Below, piece after piece: positions 40,653 to 48,733 of a stretch of DNA of 64,000 nucleotides (positions are counted from its first letter, which is position 1; each line of letters starts with the position of its first letter). The notes below the pieces were generated by a model. It was not told the origin of the DNA and did no database searches. It saw nothing but the letters and a program-made list of their open reading frames with translations. This DNA is from Pseudomonas sp. StFLB209. Its GTDB lineage: Bacteria; Pseudomonadota; Gammaproteobacteria; Pseudomonadales; Pseudomonadaceae. The position numbers and the translations under genes were made by a program. The stretch covers positions 4,543,001-4,607,000 of the forward strand of contig NZ_AP014637.1 in assembly GCF_000829415.1 (NCBI RefSeq). The letters run 5' to 3'.

Positions 40653-40682
40653 CAGCGCCCCGCTCATTGCGGCGGGGCGCTG
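40653..40682. terminator. Hairpin after the DUF736 gene
   Basis: A perfect 11-bp stem (CAGCGCCCCGC / GCGGGGCGCTG) with an eight-base loop, six bases after the DUF736 stop and 28 bases before the end of the convergent regulator gene. No T run. Confidence 0.6.
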
Positions 40683-40709
40683 TGCTGCTGTGCGCAGCAC
40701 ATCACCGCG

Positions 40710-41015
40710 TCACGCGCGCGTTTTCGCCGCGTCGCGCTCCTTCAACACCGCCTCCAGCTCCCGGCGCACCTGCGCCAGCAACTCGTCGGCCTTGCGCGGG
40801 CTGTCGCCCGCGTAGGCCAGCGTCAGCAGCGTGAGCGGGTGGATCTCCATCACCTCGCACAGCTCGGCCAGCTTATGCAGGGTCGGGCTTTTCAGGTCGC
40901 GTTCGAGGGTGCTCATATAGGTACGGCTGGACACGTCGGAGAACGCTTCCTGGCTCAAGCCACGCGCCTTCCTGACTGTCTTCAACGCCTTCGCCAATGA
41001 GTTCCCAGCCGCCAC
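40710..41015 (-). CDS. XRE-family helix-turn-helix regulator
   Basis: A 101-residue protein. Residues about 8-62 form an XRE helix-turn-helix (LAKALKTVRKARGLSQEAFS, then SSRTYMSTLERDLKSPTLHK, LAELCEVMEI). The C-terminal part is a charged helix that may support dimer formation. It faces the DUF736 gene and diverges from the second DUF2958 gene; the AT-rich gap at 41020-41100, with repeated CTATAG motifs (41061 and 41073), is a likely operator region. It probably regulates transfer or maintenance genes of the ICE. Confidence 0.82.
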   Translation of the reverse strand: MAAGNSLAKALKTVRKARGLSQEAFSDVSSRTYMSTLERDLKSPTLHKLAELCEVMEIHPLTLLTLAYAGDSPRKADELLAQVRRELEAVLKERDAAKTRA

Positions 41016-41255
41016 CTATGGTTTCCCTCGAAAAACCAAGATGACAGCCCATTGCGCCCTATAGGGCTACAATCTATAGTGTTCATTTGGTGTTCTACGT
41101 TTTCGTGCCTTTACGGAAATCCACATCGGCGGGTTCCAGCAAAGCCACGCAAGCGCATCCGTGCTTACACACGAAGGCGTAAATCCGGTTATGCGGTTCT
41201 GTGCTTGGGCGTGAAACCGCATCCGTGCATCATTGGATTTGTGGGATTGCCGACC

Positions 41256-41606
41256 ATGCCCCAGCCACTCGCCACCGTCCCGGAGCGCGCGCAACTGCTC
41301 GCCAACGGCGAGGCCCGCGCCGCTGGCCGGGCCATCGACCCGGTGCCCGTGGTTCGGCTGTTCACGCCGGACGCGCATGTGACCTGGCTGCTGGCCGCGC
41401 TCGATCCCGCCGATGGCGACACTGCCTGGGGCCTCATCGACCTGGGGATCGGCATGCCGGCCCAGGGCACCGTCAAGCTGTCCGAACTGGCCGGCATCGT
41501 CGGGCCGCATCAGCAGCCCGTGATGCGCGACCTCTTCTTCCGACCGACACGCACGCTGTCGGAGTACACCCGGCTGGCTGAGCGCGACGGGGCTATCCCG
41601 GACTGA
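41256..41606 (+). CDS. DUF2958-domain ICE protein (second copy)
   Basis: A 116-residue protein with the same length and layout as that at 34310: VPVVRLFTPDAHVTWLLAAL, AWGLIDLGIGMPAQGTVKLS, and the MRDLFFRPTRTLSEYTRLA end. Identity between the copies looks moderate, so the duplication is old or the two came separately. The frame is open further upstream to 41052, but the ATG at 41256 aligns with the other copy. No recognisable ribosome site is visible (GATTGCCGACC), so its translation may be weak. Confidence 0.8.
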   Translation: MPQPLATVPERAQLLANGEARAAGRAIDPVPVVRLFTPDAHVTWLLAALDPADGDTAWGLIDLGIGMPAQGTVKLSELAGIVGPHQQPVMRDLFFRPTRTLSEYTRLAERDGAIPD

Positions 41607-41914
41607 ACACAGCCTACTGTGACTTTTTCAGTCCGGTGTCATACCGGATAGGTCTCAATCGAGATTCTTGCGGCGTAGCCGCACCAATCTGATCCAAATA
41701 GACATGATGCCCGGCGCGGGCTGCGGCAGGCTGGCTTGTATGGCGCCCCACATTGGGGCGCTGCCGCCGCAGCATTGAGACGTGTACCGCAACGCATCGG
41801 AGCCAATCGGTCTTGACAGCCCCAATCCACTTTTTAACCCATGACGTTCTGACGATGGCGATGTAGCGCGTAGCCCTGCCGTGGCGGCGAGTCCTGTTCG
41901 CGGGAGGTTGCGTC
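41607..41914. other. Intergenic region before the DUF2285 gene
   Basis: About 308 bases. A 100-codon minus-strand frame (41614-41916) ends near the left edge but lacks a ribosome site and recognisable features. An AT-richer patch around 41800-41850 may hold a promoter. Confidence 0.4.
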
Positions 41915-42688
41915 ATGGTCGATCCCCATCACGTCGCGCATTGGTATCCCACTGCCGCATACCTGTATGTCTTTTGGCTGGATGCGCTCGCACTGGCTTG
42001 GGAATACCTGCGCAGGCATCCCGACTACCGGCTCGACTGGCTGCGCTGTCACCATCGGCCACAGGCGGCACAGGAAGCGGCGCACCGCTGGGGCTTGCGC
42101 CTGCTGGAAGACCCGATACTGGATGCACGCGACGCGCATCCGGCTTGGCTGCCTGGCCATGCAGCCGTTGTGCAGCTCTATCCCGACGCTGACCCGCCAC
42201 AGGATGCCGCCGCCTTCGCGTTCTGGCGCATCCCCGGCCACAAGCAGTTGCTCCACGACGGCAAAGGGCTGGCGTTGATCGCGCGCAGCCCAGGCCATTG
42301 CCTGCGCTTCGCGCTCGCGCCTGGACTGGAAGACGGCATGGCTGTCGCCTATGCCCACCGCGGCGGTACTGCAGCGCCTGCGCGCAGCCAAGCACCCGGT
42401 GCGGCCCTGGTCGATGCCAAGCCCAGGCCAATACCTTCCGCGCTGCTGGAACTGCATACCCTGCAGGCGCTCGACGCGACCCTGGCGGGCGCGTCCTTGC
42501 GCGAGATCGGCGAAGGCTTGTTCGGCGTGGACGCCGTGGCCGATTGGTACAGCGACGGCGGGCTGCGCTCGAAGGTGCGCCGCCTGGTACGGCGTGGCGA
42601 TGAATTGATGTGCGGCGGCTATCGCCGACTAGCACAGCTTCCGCCGCTTGAGAAGGGTCGTTTTGAGGACGACGCAAAACGGCCCTGA
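41915..42688 (+). CDS. DUF2285-domain ICE protein (with DUF6499-like N-terminus)
   Basis: A 257-residue protein. The N-terminal part (HWYPTAAYLYVFWLDALALAW, then EYLRRHPDYRLDWL) is like the DUF6499 unit; the C-terminal part (about 175-250, LLELHTLQALDATLAGASLR, EIGEGLFGVDAVADWY, KVRRLVRRGDEL) is DUF2285 and looks like a helix-turn-helix, so it may bind DNA. The family is found in the regulation region of Tn4371-type ICEs, just before an excisionase-like gene. This agrees with a role in control of replication or excision. Confidence 0.85.
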   Translation: MVDPHHVAHWYPTAAYLYVFWLDALALAWEYLRRHPDYRLDWLRCHHRPQAAQEAAHRWGLRLLEDPILDARDAHPAWLPGHAAVVQLYPDADPPQDAAAFAFWRIPGHKQLLHDGKGLALIARSPGHCLRFALAPGLEDGMAVAYAHRGGTAAPARSQAPGAALVDAKPRPIPSALLELHTLQALDATLAGASLREIGEGLFGVDAVADWYSDGGLRSKVRRLVRRGDELMCGGYRRLAQLPPLEKGRFEDDAKRP

Positions 42689-42771
42689 GCAGGACAGCTT
42701 GGTTTTCTGAGACTGCCTCCATCCGGTCGCGCTGTGTGGCCGGGCGCTTTCAACCGATGGAGGTTCACACC

Positions 42772-43053
42772 ATGCGTCCCGCTCCCTTGCGGCCTGCCGC
42801 CACTGTCTCGACCGCTGCCGCGCAGCCCCAACGCTATCTCACCAACGACGAAGCCGCCGAGTACCTGCGCCTGTCGCCGCGCACGCTGGAAAAGCAGCGC
42901 GTGATCGGCGGCGGCCCGCGCTTTCGCAAGTTCGGCCGCCGCGTCATGTACGCCGTGGCCGACCTCGACGCCTGGGCCGCCGACCGCAGTTTCGAGACGA
43001 CTTCCGATCCCGAATACGCCGAGCACCACTCGGCCGACAGCCGTGCGCGCTGA
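42772..43053 (+). CDS. Helix-turn-helix (MerR/AlpA-type) excisionase-like protein
   Basis: A 93-residue protein with ATGGAGG before the ATG at 42772. Residues about 22-75 form a winged-helix unit of the kind in Xis and AlpA proteins (YLTNDEAAEYLRLSPRTLEK, then QRVIGGGPRFRKFGRRVMYA, VADLDAWA). Such proteins bend DNA at att sites or activate transcription. It precedes repA by 26 bases. Both excision control and rep regulation are possible. Confidence 0.85.
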   Translation: MRPAPLRPAATVSTAAAQPQRYLTNDEAAEYLRLSPRTLEKQRVIGGGPRFRKFGRRVMYAVADLDAWAADRSFETTSDPEYAEHHSADSRAR

Positions 43054-43079
43054 TCGGCGGCGCGCGGCAGGCCATCGCT

Positions 43080-43937
43080 ATGTCCAGCACCGCGCTGCCG
43101 TCCCGGCAGCGGCCGTTGCAGGAGCGCGAACAGCTCGACCTGTTCCGCGCCTTGCCCGGCGACATGGCGCCGCGCGACAGCCAGGATTTGATGGCCTATC
43201 CGTTCTTCTCGCTCGGCAAGTCCAAGCGGGTCAAGCCCATCGACTTCCGTGCGGGCAACGTGACGATCCGCGTAGAGGGCACGCAGGAGCACGGCATCGC
43301 CACGATTTGGGATGCGGACGTGCTGATATGGGCGGCCTCGCAGATCGTGGAAGCGAAGGACGCGGGCCTGCGCCCTTCGCGGCTGATGCGCGCCACGCCC
43401 TACGAGATCCTGCGCTTCATCGGGCGCGGCAAGTCGCTGCGCGACTACCAGCGCCTCAAGGCCGCGCTGGATCGGCTGCAATCGACCACGGTGGCCACGT
43501 CCATCCGCGAGACGACCGGGCGGCGCCTGCACCGCTTCTCGTGGATCAACGAATGGAAAGAACTGGCCGATGCTCGCGGCACGCCGCTCGGCATCGAGCT
43601 GATCCTGCCGGACTGGTTCTTTGCGGGCGTGCTCGACGCCGCCCTGGTGCTGACCATCGACCCGGCGTATTTCCGGCTCACCGGCGGCATCGAGCGGTGG
43701 CTGTACCGCCTGGTGCGCAAGCACGGCGGCAAGCAGGCATACGGCTGGCAGTTCGACTTCCGCTATCTGCACCAGAAGTCCGGCAGCACCGCGAAGCCCT
43801 ACGACTTCGCCTGCGATCTGCGCGCGCTCGTCGCGCGGCAGTCGCTGCCCGGTTACGTCCTGGGCATCGAGCGGATGCCCGACAACGGCATGGAGCTGCT
43901 GACGTTCCGGCCCGTGCCGCAGACGGCACGGGGATAA
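43080..43937 (+). CDS. repA: Replication initiator protein RepA (RPA family)
   Basis: A 285-residue protein of the plasmid replication initiator A type: DLMAYPFFSLGKSKRVKPID, VEGTQEHGIATIWDADVLIW, ATPYEILRFIGRGKSLRDYQ and SWINEWKELADARGTPLGIE, with GGIERWLYRLVRKHGGKQAY at the C-terminal half. In ICEs of this family RepA lets the excised circle replicate for a while. Three iteron-like repeats start 25 bases after the stop, before parA, so an origin beside it is likely. Overall length is normal. Confidence 0.88.
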   Translation: MSSTALPSRQRPLQEREQLDLFRALPGDMAPRDSQDLMAYPFFSLGKSKRVKPIDFRAGNVTIRVEGTQEHGIATIWDADVLIWAASQIVEAKDAGLRPSRLMRATPYEILRFIGRGKSLRDYQRLKAALDRLQSTTVATSIRETTGRRLHRFSWINEWKELADARGTPLGIELILPDWFFAGVLDAALVLTIDPAYFRLTGGIERWLYRLVRKHGGKQAYGWQFDFRYLHQKSGSTAKPYDFACDLRALVARQSLPGYVLGIERMPDNGMELLTFRPVPQTARG

Positions 43938-43961
43938 CTCCGGGAAAGCCTGTGAATGGTG

Positions 43962-44025
43962 TCGTGCTATCAGGCGTGCGGGGTATCGTGCTATCAGGCG
44001 TGGGACTATCGTGCTATCAGGCGTG
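43962..44025. repeat. Three iteron-like direct repeats (candidate replication origin)
   Basis: Three exact copies of TCGTGCTATCAGGCGTG start at 43962, 43986 and 44009, spaced 24 and 23 bases apart, about two helical turns. They lie between repA and parA and are followed by an AT-rich patch (44065-44105 with TAACTT repeats), a layout typical of plasmid origins bound by their initiator. Confidence 0.85.
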
Positions 44026-44190
44026 CCGATCAGCCGCAAACCCGCGCCAGCATTGGGTTTGCGCGCCCTCTAACTTCCCTAACTTAATTTCTCTAACTTT
44101 TAGTAGAGAAACGCCGCTGCGGTGGACAACCACCACGCGGCCACAAGCGCAGCAGCAACAACCCGGCTTTCCAACACGGAGGGCCGCGCC

Positions 44191-44829
44191 ATGATCGTCG
44201 CCCTGCTCAACCAGAAAGGTGGCGTGGGCAAGACCACGCTCGCCACGCACATCGCCGGCGAGCTGGCGATGCGCGGCCAGCACGTCGTCCTGCTGGACGC
44301 CGACCCGCAGGGTTCATCGCTGGACTGGACACAGCGCAGAAGCCAGCAAGGCTTGCCACGGCTGTTCAGCGCCGTGGGCCTCGCACGCGAAACGCTGCAT
44401 CAGGAAGCGCCAGAACTCGCCAGGCGGGCCGATCACGTCATCATCGACGGCCCGCCACGCATCGCGGCACTGGCGCGCTCCGCGCTGCTGGCGGCCGAGC
44501 GCGTGCTGATCCCCGTGCAGCCCAGTCCTTACGACCTGTGGGCCAGCGCCGAGATGGTGGCGCTGATCCGCGAGGCGCAGGTGTTCCGGCCTGCGCTGCG
44601 TGCGGCCTTCGTCATCAACCGGCGCGTCAGTACCACCGTGATCGGGCGCGAAGCGCGCCAGGCGCTTGCTGACCAGCCGCTTCCTGCGCTGCGCGCGGAA
44701 GTGCATCAGCGCATCGTGTTCGCCGACAGCGTGGCCGCTGGCCGGCTTGCACGCGAGACGGCGCCGGACAGCGCCGCCGCGCGCGAAATCACCGCGCTGG
44801 TGGACGAGCTGCTGCGGTGGCCGACATGA
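44191..44829 (+). CDS. parA: ParA-family partition ATPase
   Basis: A 212-residue ATPase from the ATG at 44191 (GGAGGG upstream). The deviant Walker A is QKGGVGKTT (about residues 9-17), Walker A' is LLDADPQGSSLDW, and Walker B is VIIDGPPR. This is a small ParA of the type on ICEs and plasmids, without an N-terminal DNA-binding domain. It should move the element's DNA with a small partner, most likely the next gene, which it overlaps by four bases. Iterons lie upstream. Confidence 0.92.
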   Translation: MIVALLNQKGGVGKTTLATHIAGELAMRGQHVVLLDADPQGSSLDWTQRRSQQGLPRLFSAVGLARETLHQEAPELARRADHVIIDGPPRIAALARSALLAAERVLIPVQPSPYDLWASAEMVALIREAQVFRPALRAAFVINRRVSTTVIGREARQALADQPLPALRAEVHQRIVFADSVAAGRLARETAPDSAAAREITALVDELLRWPT

Positions 44830-45098
44830 CAGCGAAGCCGCCACCTCGCGCAAAGCGTGTCGGCATCGGCGCGCGTCCACCGGCGAATCCGCACGCCGAG
44901 GCGTGGATTCGCCAGGGCGATGCCGATGCGCTGGGCAAAGGCGACCTCTACACCGCCCGCCTGACCCTCGACATCACGCCCGCGATGCGGGCGCGCATCA
45001 AGGTATCGGCCTTCACGCAGGGCGTGACCGTGGCCGACCTGCTGCGCGGCCTGCTGGAGCGCGAGTTTCCAGAACACCGCAGGGAGAACACCCCATGA
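44826..45098 (+). CDS. Ribbon-helix-helix-like ParA partner
   Basis: A 90-residue basic protein whose ATG overlaps the parA stop. The C-terminal half (about 42-82, LYTARLTLDITPAMRARIKV, then FTQGVTVADLLRGLLEREF) fits a ribbon-helix-helix fold; the N-terminal half (PPPRAKRVGIGARPPANPHA) is disordered and basic and may stimulate the ParA ATPase, as in ParG-like proteins. It is annotated in similar elements as a ParB-type protein. It probably binds the partition site and represses the operon. Confidence 0.78.
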   Translation: MTAKPPPRAKRVGIGARPPANPHAEAWIRQGDADALGKGDLYTARLTLDITPAMRARIKVSAFTQGVTVADLLRGLLEREFPEHRRENTP

Positions 45099-45628
45099 CC
45101 GCATCCGCTTCGCCTGCCGCTGGCGCGGCCACGGCTGCGCTCGCAGCACCTTCCGGCCAGCGTGCCAGCGCGCCGCTGACGCGCGTGGCGCTGGCCTACA
45201 TCGAACCGCGCTTCAAGCTCTACCTGCGCTTCGGTGAACCTGCGCGCACGCACCAGCTCGACCGCTGGCGGCGCTGCGCGGTGTTCCTGCCGGGCGCCAT
45301 GTTGTGCCGCATCCGCTGGCAGGCCAACGACTACGGCACCGTTCGCTGGCAGCTCATGGTGATGCAGGCTTGCACGCCACTGGACGCGGCGCAGCGCATC
45401 CCCGGCGTGCAGCCGGGTGCGCGCCTGCTGCTGCACGCCGAGAGCGAGAACCAGGTGCGCGCCGTGCTGGAGCGCATCGACGCCATCGAGGCGCTGGGCA
45501 TCGCACCCGCCACTGTCTCGCCCGCGTACTGGCGCACGCTCGCCAACCGGCTCGCTGCGCGCCTGCCGCTACCCGAATACACCGCCGAGCGGCACGCCGC
45601 CTGGCTGGCCGGGAGGGCGCTGCCATGA
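45095..45628 (+). CDS. DUF2840-domain ICE protein
   Basis: A 177-residue protein overlapping its upstream neighbour by four bases. After an Ala-rich start (about 1-28) the DUF2840 region reads LTRVALAYIEPRFKLYLRFG, then WRRCAVFLPGAMLCRIRWQA, NDYGTVRWQLMVMQ and SPAYWRTLANRLAAR. It is a steady neighbour of traF in Tn4371-type elements; no activity is known. It is probably part of the parA-traF operon. Confidence 0.82.
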   Translation: MTASASPAAGAATAALAAPSGQRASAPLTRVALAYIEPRFKLYLRFGEPARTHQLDRWRRCAVFLPGAMLCRIRWQANDYGTVRWQLMVMQACTPLDAAQRIPGVQPGARLLLHAESENQVRAVLERIDAIEALGIAPATVSPAYWRTLANRLAARLPLPEYTAERHAAWLAGRALP

Positions 45629-46212
45629 CCGCCGTTTCGACTGCCGGCACCGCGCCGCGTCCTCGCTCGCGCCTGCGCGCTCGCATCGTGCTGGCGGGCC
45701 TGTCCGCCTGCGGCCTCGCTGCGCTGGCTTGGGCGTCCTTCGTGCATCCGCTGCCGCGCCTGATCTACAACCCATCCGACAGCGTGGCGGTCGGCTGGTA
45801 TCGCGTCGATCCGCTGGGCGACGGCACCGACTCGCTGCCACGTCCCTTGTTCGTGGGCAGTATCGTCCTGACCGCGCTGCCGCCAGATGCCGCCGCGCTG
45901 GCCGCGCAGCGCGGCTACCTGCCGGCGCGCGTGCCGCTGCTCAAGCGCGTGGGCGCCGTCGCGCCGCAGGAGGTGTGCATCACCGGCCGCGTTGTCCGCA
46001 TCGACGGCGTGCCTTCGGCCGCCGTGCTGCCTGCTGACCGCTGGGGTCGGCCGCTGCCATCCTGGCAGCAATGCCGCCGCCTCGAACCCGGCGAACTGTT
46101 CCTCTTGAGTGTGACCAACCCGGCGTCGTTCGACAGCCGGTATTTCGGGCCGGTCAGCACGTCCGCCGTGATCGGCGTCGCGCATCCGGTCTGGCTGGAG
46201 TCCCGCCCATGA
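45625..46212 (+). CDS. traF: TraF-like conjugal transfer signal peptidase (S26 family)
   Basis: A 195-residue membrane protease. One N-terminal membrane segment (about 20-42, RIVLAGLSACGLAALAWASF) is followed by the S26 region with the catalytic Ser in NPSDSVAVGWYRV and the Lys in ARVPLLKRVGAV; a late NPASFDSRYFGPVST matches the family box. TraF processes and cyclises the pilin TrbC in RP4-like systems. The gene overlaps the DUF2840 gene by four bases and precedes the relaxase region. All key residues are seen. Confidence 0.9.
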   Translation: MTAVSTAGTAPRPRSRLRARIVLAGLSACGLAALAWASFVHPLPRLIYNPSDSVAVGWYRVDPLGDGTDSLPRPLFVGSIVLTALPPDAAALAAQRGYLPARVPLLKRVGAVAPQEVCITGRVVRIDGVPSAAVLPADRWGRPLPSWQQCRRLEPGELFLLSVTNPASFDSRYFGPVSTSAVIGVAHPVWLESRP

Positions 46213-46660
46213 TGGCCGCCGACTCGCTGCACGTTGCCGTGCATCTCATCGTGCCATCGGGCGTGTCGTTCTGCTGTCCGTCGCCGTGCTGTCGCGCGTG
46301 CAGTGCGAGCGCATCCACGCCGCACTTCGCGCTGCCTTCGGCGCAGCCGTCCAACGTGCAGGCGTCTTGCCTCGAACGCGCCCGGCCTGCGGCCGTGTCC
46401 GCGTTCGCCGGCGCGCTGGCTGCTCGCGCAGCAGCGCCGCCGGGCCGCCGCTGCCCGGAGCGCCAGCGAGGGGCAAAGGCGGAAGGCAAGACAAAAGGAC
46501 GCGGCACCAGGCCGCGTAGAAACCCAGTCTGCACATGGGGGGAACGCAGCACGGAGCGGCTTCGCCGCCGTGCCGCGTTCGGCGCGAGGGTCGCGCCAAT
46601 GCAGGCATGTCCGCGTGCTTCGCACGACAGGACACGCCAGAGCTTGCAGGGAGCACAGCC
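46213..46660. other. Leader region before the relaxase gene, candidate oriT
   Basis: About 450 bases between traF and the relaxase. A 151-codon frame from an ATG at 46209 spans it but has a low-complexity Ala/Arg/Cys-rich product, so it may not be real. Several inverted repeats lie in the last 110 bases: 46550-46572 (CACG and GCGGC arms), 46581-46597 (GGCGCGA / TCGCGCC) and 46608-46634 (TGTCC and CGTGC arms). The origin of transfer often lies next to the relaxase gene. Confidence 0.45.
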
Positions 46661-48646
46661 ATGACCGACCGCCGCGACGACGATTTCCGGGTGCGCCCCA
46701 GCGCCCCGAAGAACCGGGGCAAGGGCCAGGGCCAGAGCTTCGTTTCCAAGGTGCTCAAGCAGGCTGGCAAGGCCAGCGGAGGCAAGTCCTCGGTGCGCCG
46801 TCCGGCATCGCCGCGTGGCACCGGCCAGCGGCCCGGTTCGCGCCTCGGGCGCGGCCACACGGCGGCGCGCTTCGCGGGGGCGAAGCTCACGCCCATGTCG
46901 CGGCGCGTGACCATCAAGACGCTGCTGGTCAACCAGCGCCAGGCCAGCCCGCAGTCGCTCGCCAAGCACCTGCGCTACATCGAACGCGATGGCGTGGGCC
47001 GCGATGGCGAGCCGGGCCAAGCCTACGGGCCGCAGACCGATGCCGCCGACCTCGATGCCTTCAAGGAACGCTGCGCCGACGACCGGCACCATTTCCGCTT
47101 CATCCTCTCGCCCGAGGACGGTGCGGAACTCGAAGACCTGCGCACCTATACGCGGCACCTCATGGGCCGCATGGAGGCCGACCTGGGCACGAGCCTCGAT
47201 TGGGTGGCCGTCAACCACTGGAACACCGACAACCCGCACACGCACATCGTCGTGCGCGGGCGCGACGACACCGGCAAAGACCTCATCATCGCTGGCGACT
47301 ACATCGCCGATGGCTTCCGCCATCGCGCCGCCGAACTGGCGACCGAATGGCTGGGGCCGCGCACCGAGCTGGAGATCCAGCAGACCTTGCAGCGCGAGGT
47401 GGAGCAAGAGCGGTGGACGAGTCTGGATCGCACCTTGAAGCGCGAAGCCGGCGACGATGGTCTGGTGCATGCCGAACGGCTCAACGAACCCCGCTTGCAA
47501 CGCCAGCGCCTGCTGCTGATCGGCCGCCTGCAACGCTTGCAGCGACTGGGCCTGGCCGACGAGATGCAGCCGGGCACCTGGGCCGTCCATGCCGACGCCG
47601 AAAAGACCCTGCGCGCCTTGGGCGAGCGTGGCGACATCATCCGCACTATGCAGCGCGCCATGCGCGGCGAGCCGCGCGAGCTGGCGGTGTTCGAGCCGGG
47701 CGACGACGGCCGAACCATCCTCGGCCGCGTGGCCGCGAAGGGGCTGGCCGACGAGTTGCGCGACCGGGGCTATCTGGTCATCGACGGCGTGGACGGCAAG
47801 GCCCACTACGTCGCACTCAACGCCCGCGACGAGCTGGCGAACTATCCGACCGGCGCCGTGGTGGAGGTGAAGGGGTCGGCCGACGTGCGCGCGGCCGACC
47901 GCAACATCGCCTCGCTGGCGAGCGATGGCCTGTACCGCACCGATCACCACCTCGCCATCGCGCAAGGCCAGGCCGTGCCCGGTCGCGATCCGCAGGAAGT
48001 GGTCGCGGCCCACGTCCGCCGGCTGGAAGCCCTGCGCCGGGCCGGCATCGTGGAGCGCGTGGCCGTGGGGCTATGGAAGGTGCCGGATGACTTGGCCGAA
48101 CAGGGCCGCCGCTACGACGCGCAGCGCCTGGGCGGCGTGGCAGTGGAACTGAAATCGCACCTGCCCATCGAGCGGCAGGCCCGCGTGATCGGGGCCACCT
48201 GGCTCGACCAGCAGTTGATCGGCGGCGGCTCGGGCCTGGGCGACCTGGGCTTTGGCGGCGAGGCCAAGCAGGCGATGCAGCAGCGCGCCGACTTCCTCGC
48301 CGAACAGGGGCTGGCCGAGCGGCGCGGGCAGCGCGTGATCCTGGCGCGCAACCTGCTGGGCACGCTACGCAACCGGGAACTGGCGCAGGCCGCCAAGGAC
48401 ATTGCCACCGAAACCGGCCTGGAGCATCGCCCGGTGGCCGACGGCCAGCGTGTAGCAGGCATCTACCGTCGCAGCGTCATGCTCGCCAGCGGTCGCTATG
48501 CGATGCTCGATGACGGCATGGGGTTCAGCCTAGTGCCATGGCGGCCAGTGATCGAGCAGCGGCTGGGGCAACAGCTTGCCGCGACGGTTCGCGGCGGCGG
48601 AGCTACATGGGAAGTCGGGAGACAGCGAGGTCAGTCCGTTAGCTGA
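46661..48646 (+). CDS. Relaxase/mobilisation protein (VirD2-like, DUF3363; RlxS type)
   Basis: A 661-residue relaxase from the ATG at 46661 (AGGGAG upstream). A basic N-terminus (about 1-75) is followed by the nicking domain: VTIKTLLVNQRQ, then YIERDG, and the metal-binding HWNTDNPHTHIVVRG (about 186-200). The DUF3363 region extends from about 290 to the end, closing with MGFSLVPWRPVIEQRLGQQL, the usual C-terminus. The catalytic Tyr is likely in the KHLRYIERDG area. It would cut oriT and lead the strand to the mating channel. In Tn4371 relatives traG follows nearby; here 12 kb of cargo comes between. Confidence 0.9.
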   Translation: MTDRRDDDFRVRPSAPKNRGKGQGQSFVSKVLKQAGKASGGKSSVRRPASPRGTGQRPGSRLGRGHTAARFAGAKLTPMSRRVTIKTLLVNQRQASPQSLAKHLRYIERDGVGRDGEPGQAYGPQTDAADLDAFKERCADDRHHFRFILSPEDGAELEDLRTYTRHLMGRMEADLGTSLDWVAVNHWNTDNPHTHIVVRGRDDTGKDLIIAGDYIADGFRHRAAELATEWLGPRTELEIQQTLQREVEQERWTSLDRTLKREAGDDGLVHAERLNEPRLQRQRLLLIGRLQRLQRLGLADEMQPGTWAVHADAEKTLRALGERGDIIRTMQRAMRGEPRELAVFEPGDDGRTILGRVAAKGLADELRDRGYLVIDGVDGKAHYVALNARDELANYPTGAVVEVKGSADVRAADRNIASLASDGLYRTDHHLAIAQGQAVPGRDPQEVVAAHVRRLEALRRAGIVERVAVGLWKVPDDLAEQGRRYDAQRLGGVAVELKSHLPIERQARVIGATWLDQQLIGGGSGLGDLGFGGEAKQAMQQRADFLAEQGLAERRGQRVILARNLLGTLRNRELAQAAKDIATETGLEHRPVADGQRVAGIYRRSVMLASGRYAMLDDGMGFSLVPWRPVIEQRLGQQLAATVRGGGATWEVGRQRGQSVS

Positions 48647-48733
48647 ACAAGTCCATGCCCAATGCTCGTCAACATAGTCACCGGCCGATTAGGAACAACA
48701 CAACCAGGCCCTGTTCTTCCTTATCGACCTCGA

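Noticed and set aside
41614..41916. A 100-codon minus-strand frame upstream of the DUF2285 gene
   Set aside because: No ribosome site and no recognisable motif; it covers the likely promoter region of the plus-strand gene.
43962..44025. Short regular repeats that could suggest a CRISPR array
   Set aside because: The repeats are only 17 bases long, the spacers are 6-7 bases and alike, and no cas gene is near. Iterons fit better.
46154..48013. 619-codon minus-strand frame, and a similar plus-strand frame at 46234-48090
   Set aside because: Both overlap the relaxase in other frames; the relaxase has all motifs and the others have Arg/His-rich, unnatural composition.
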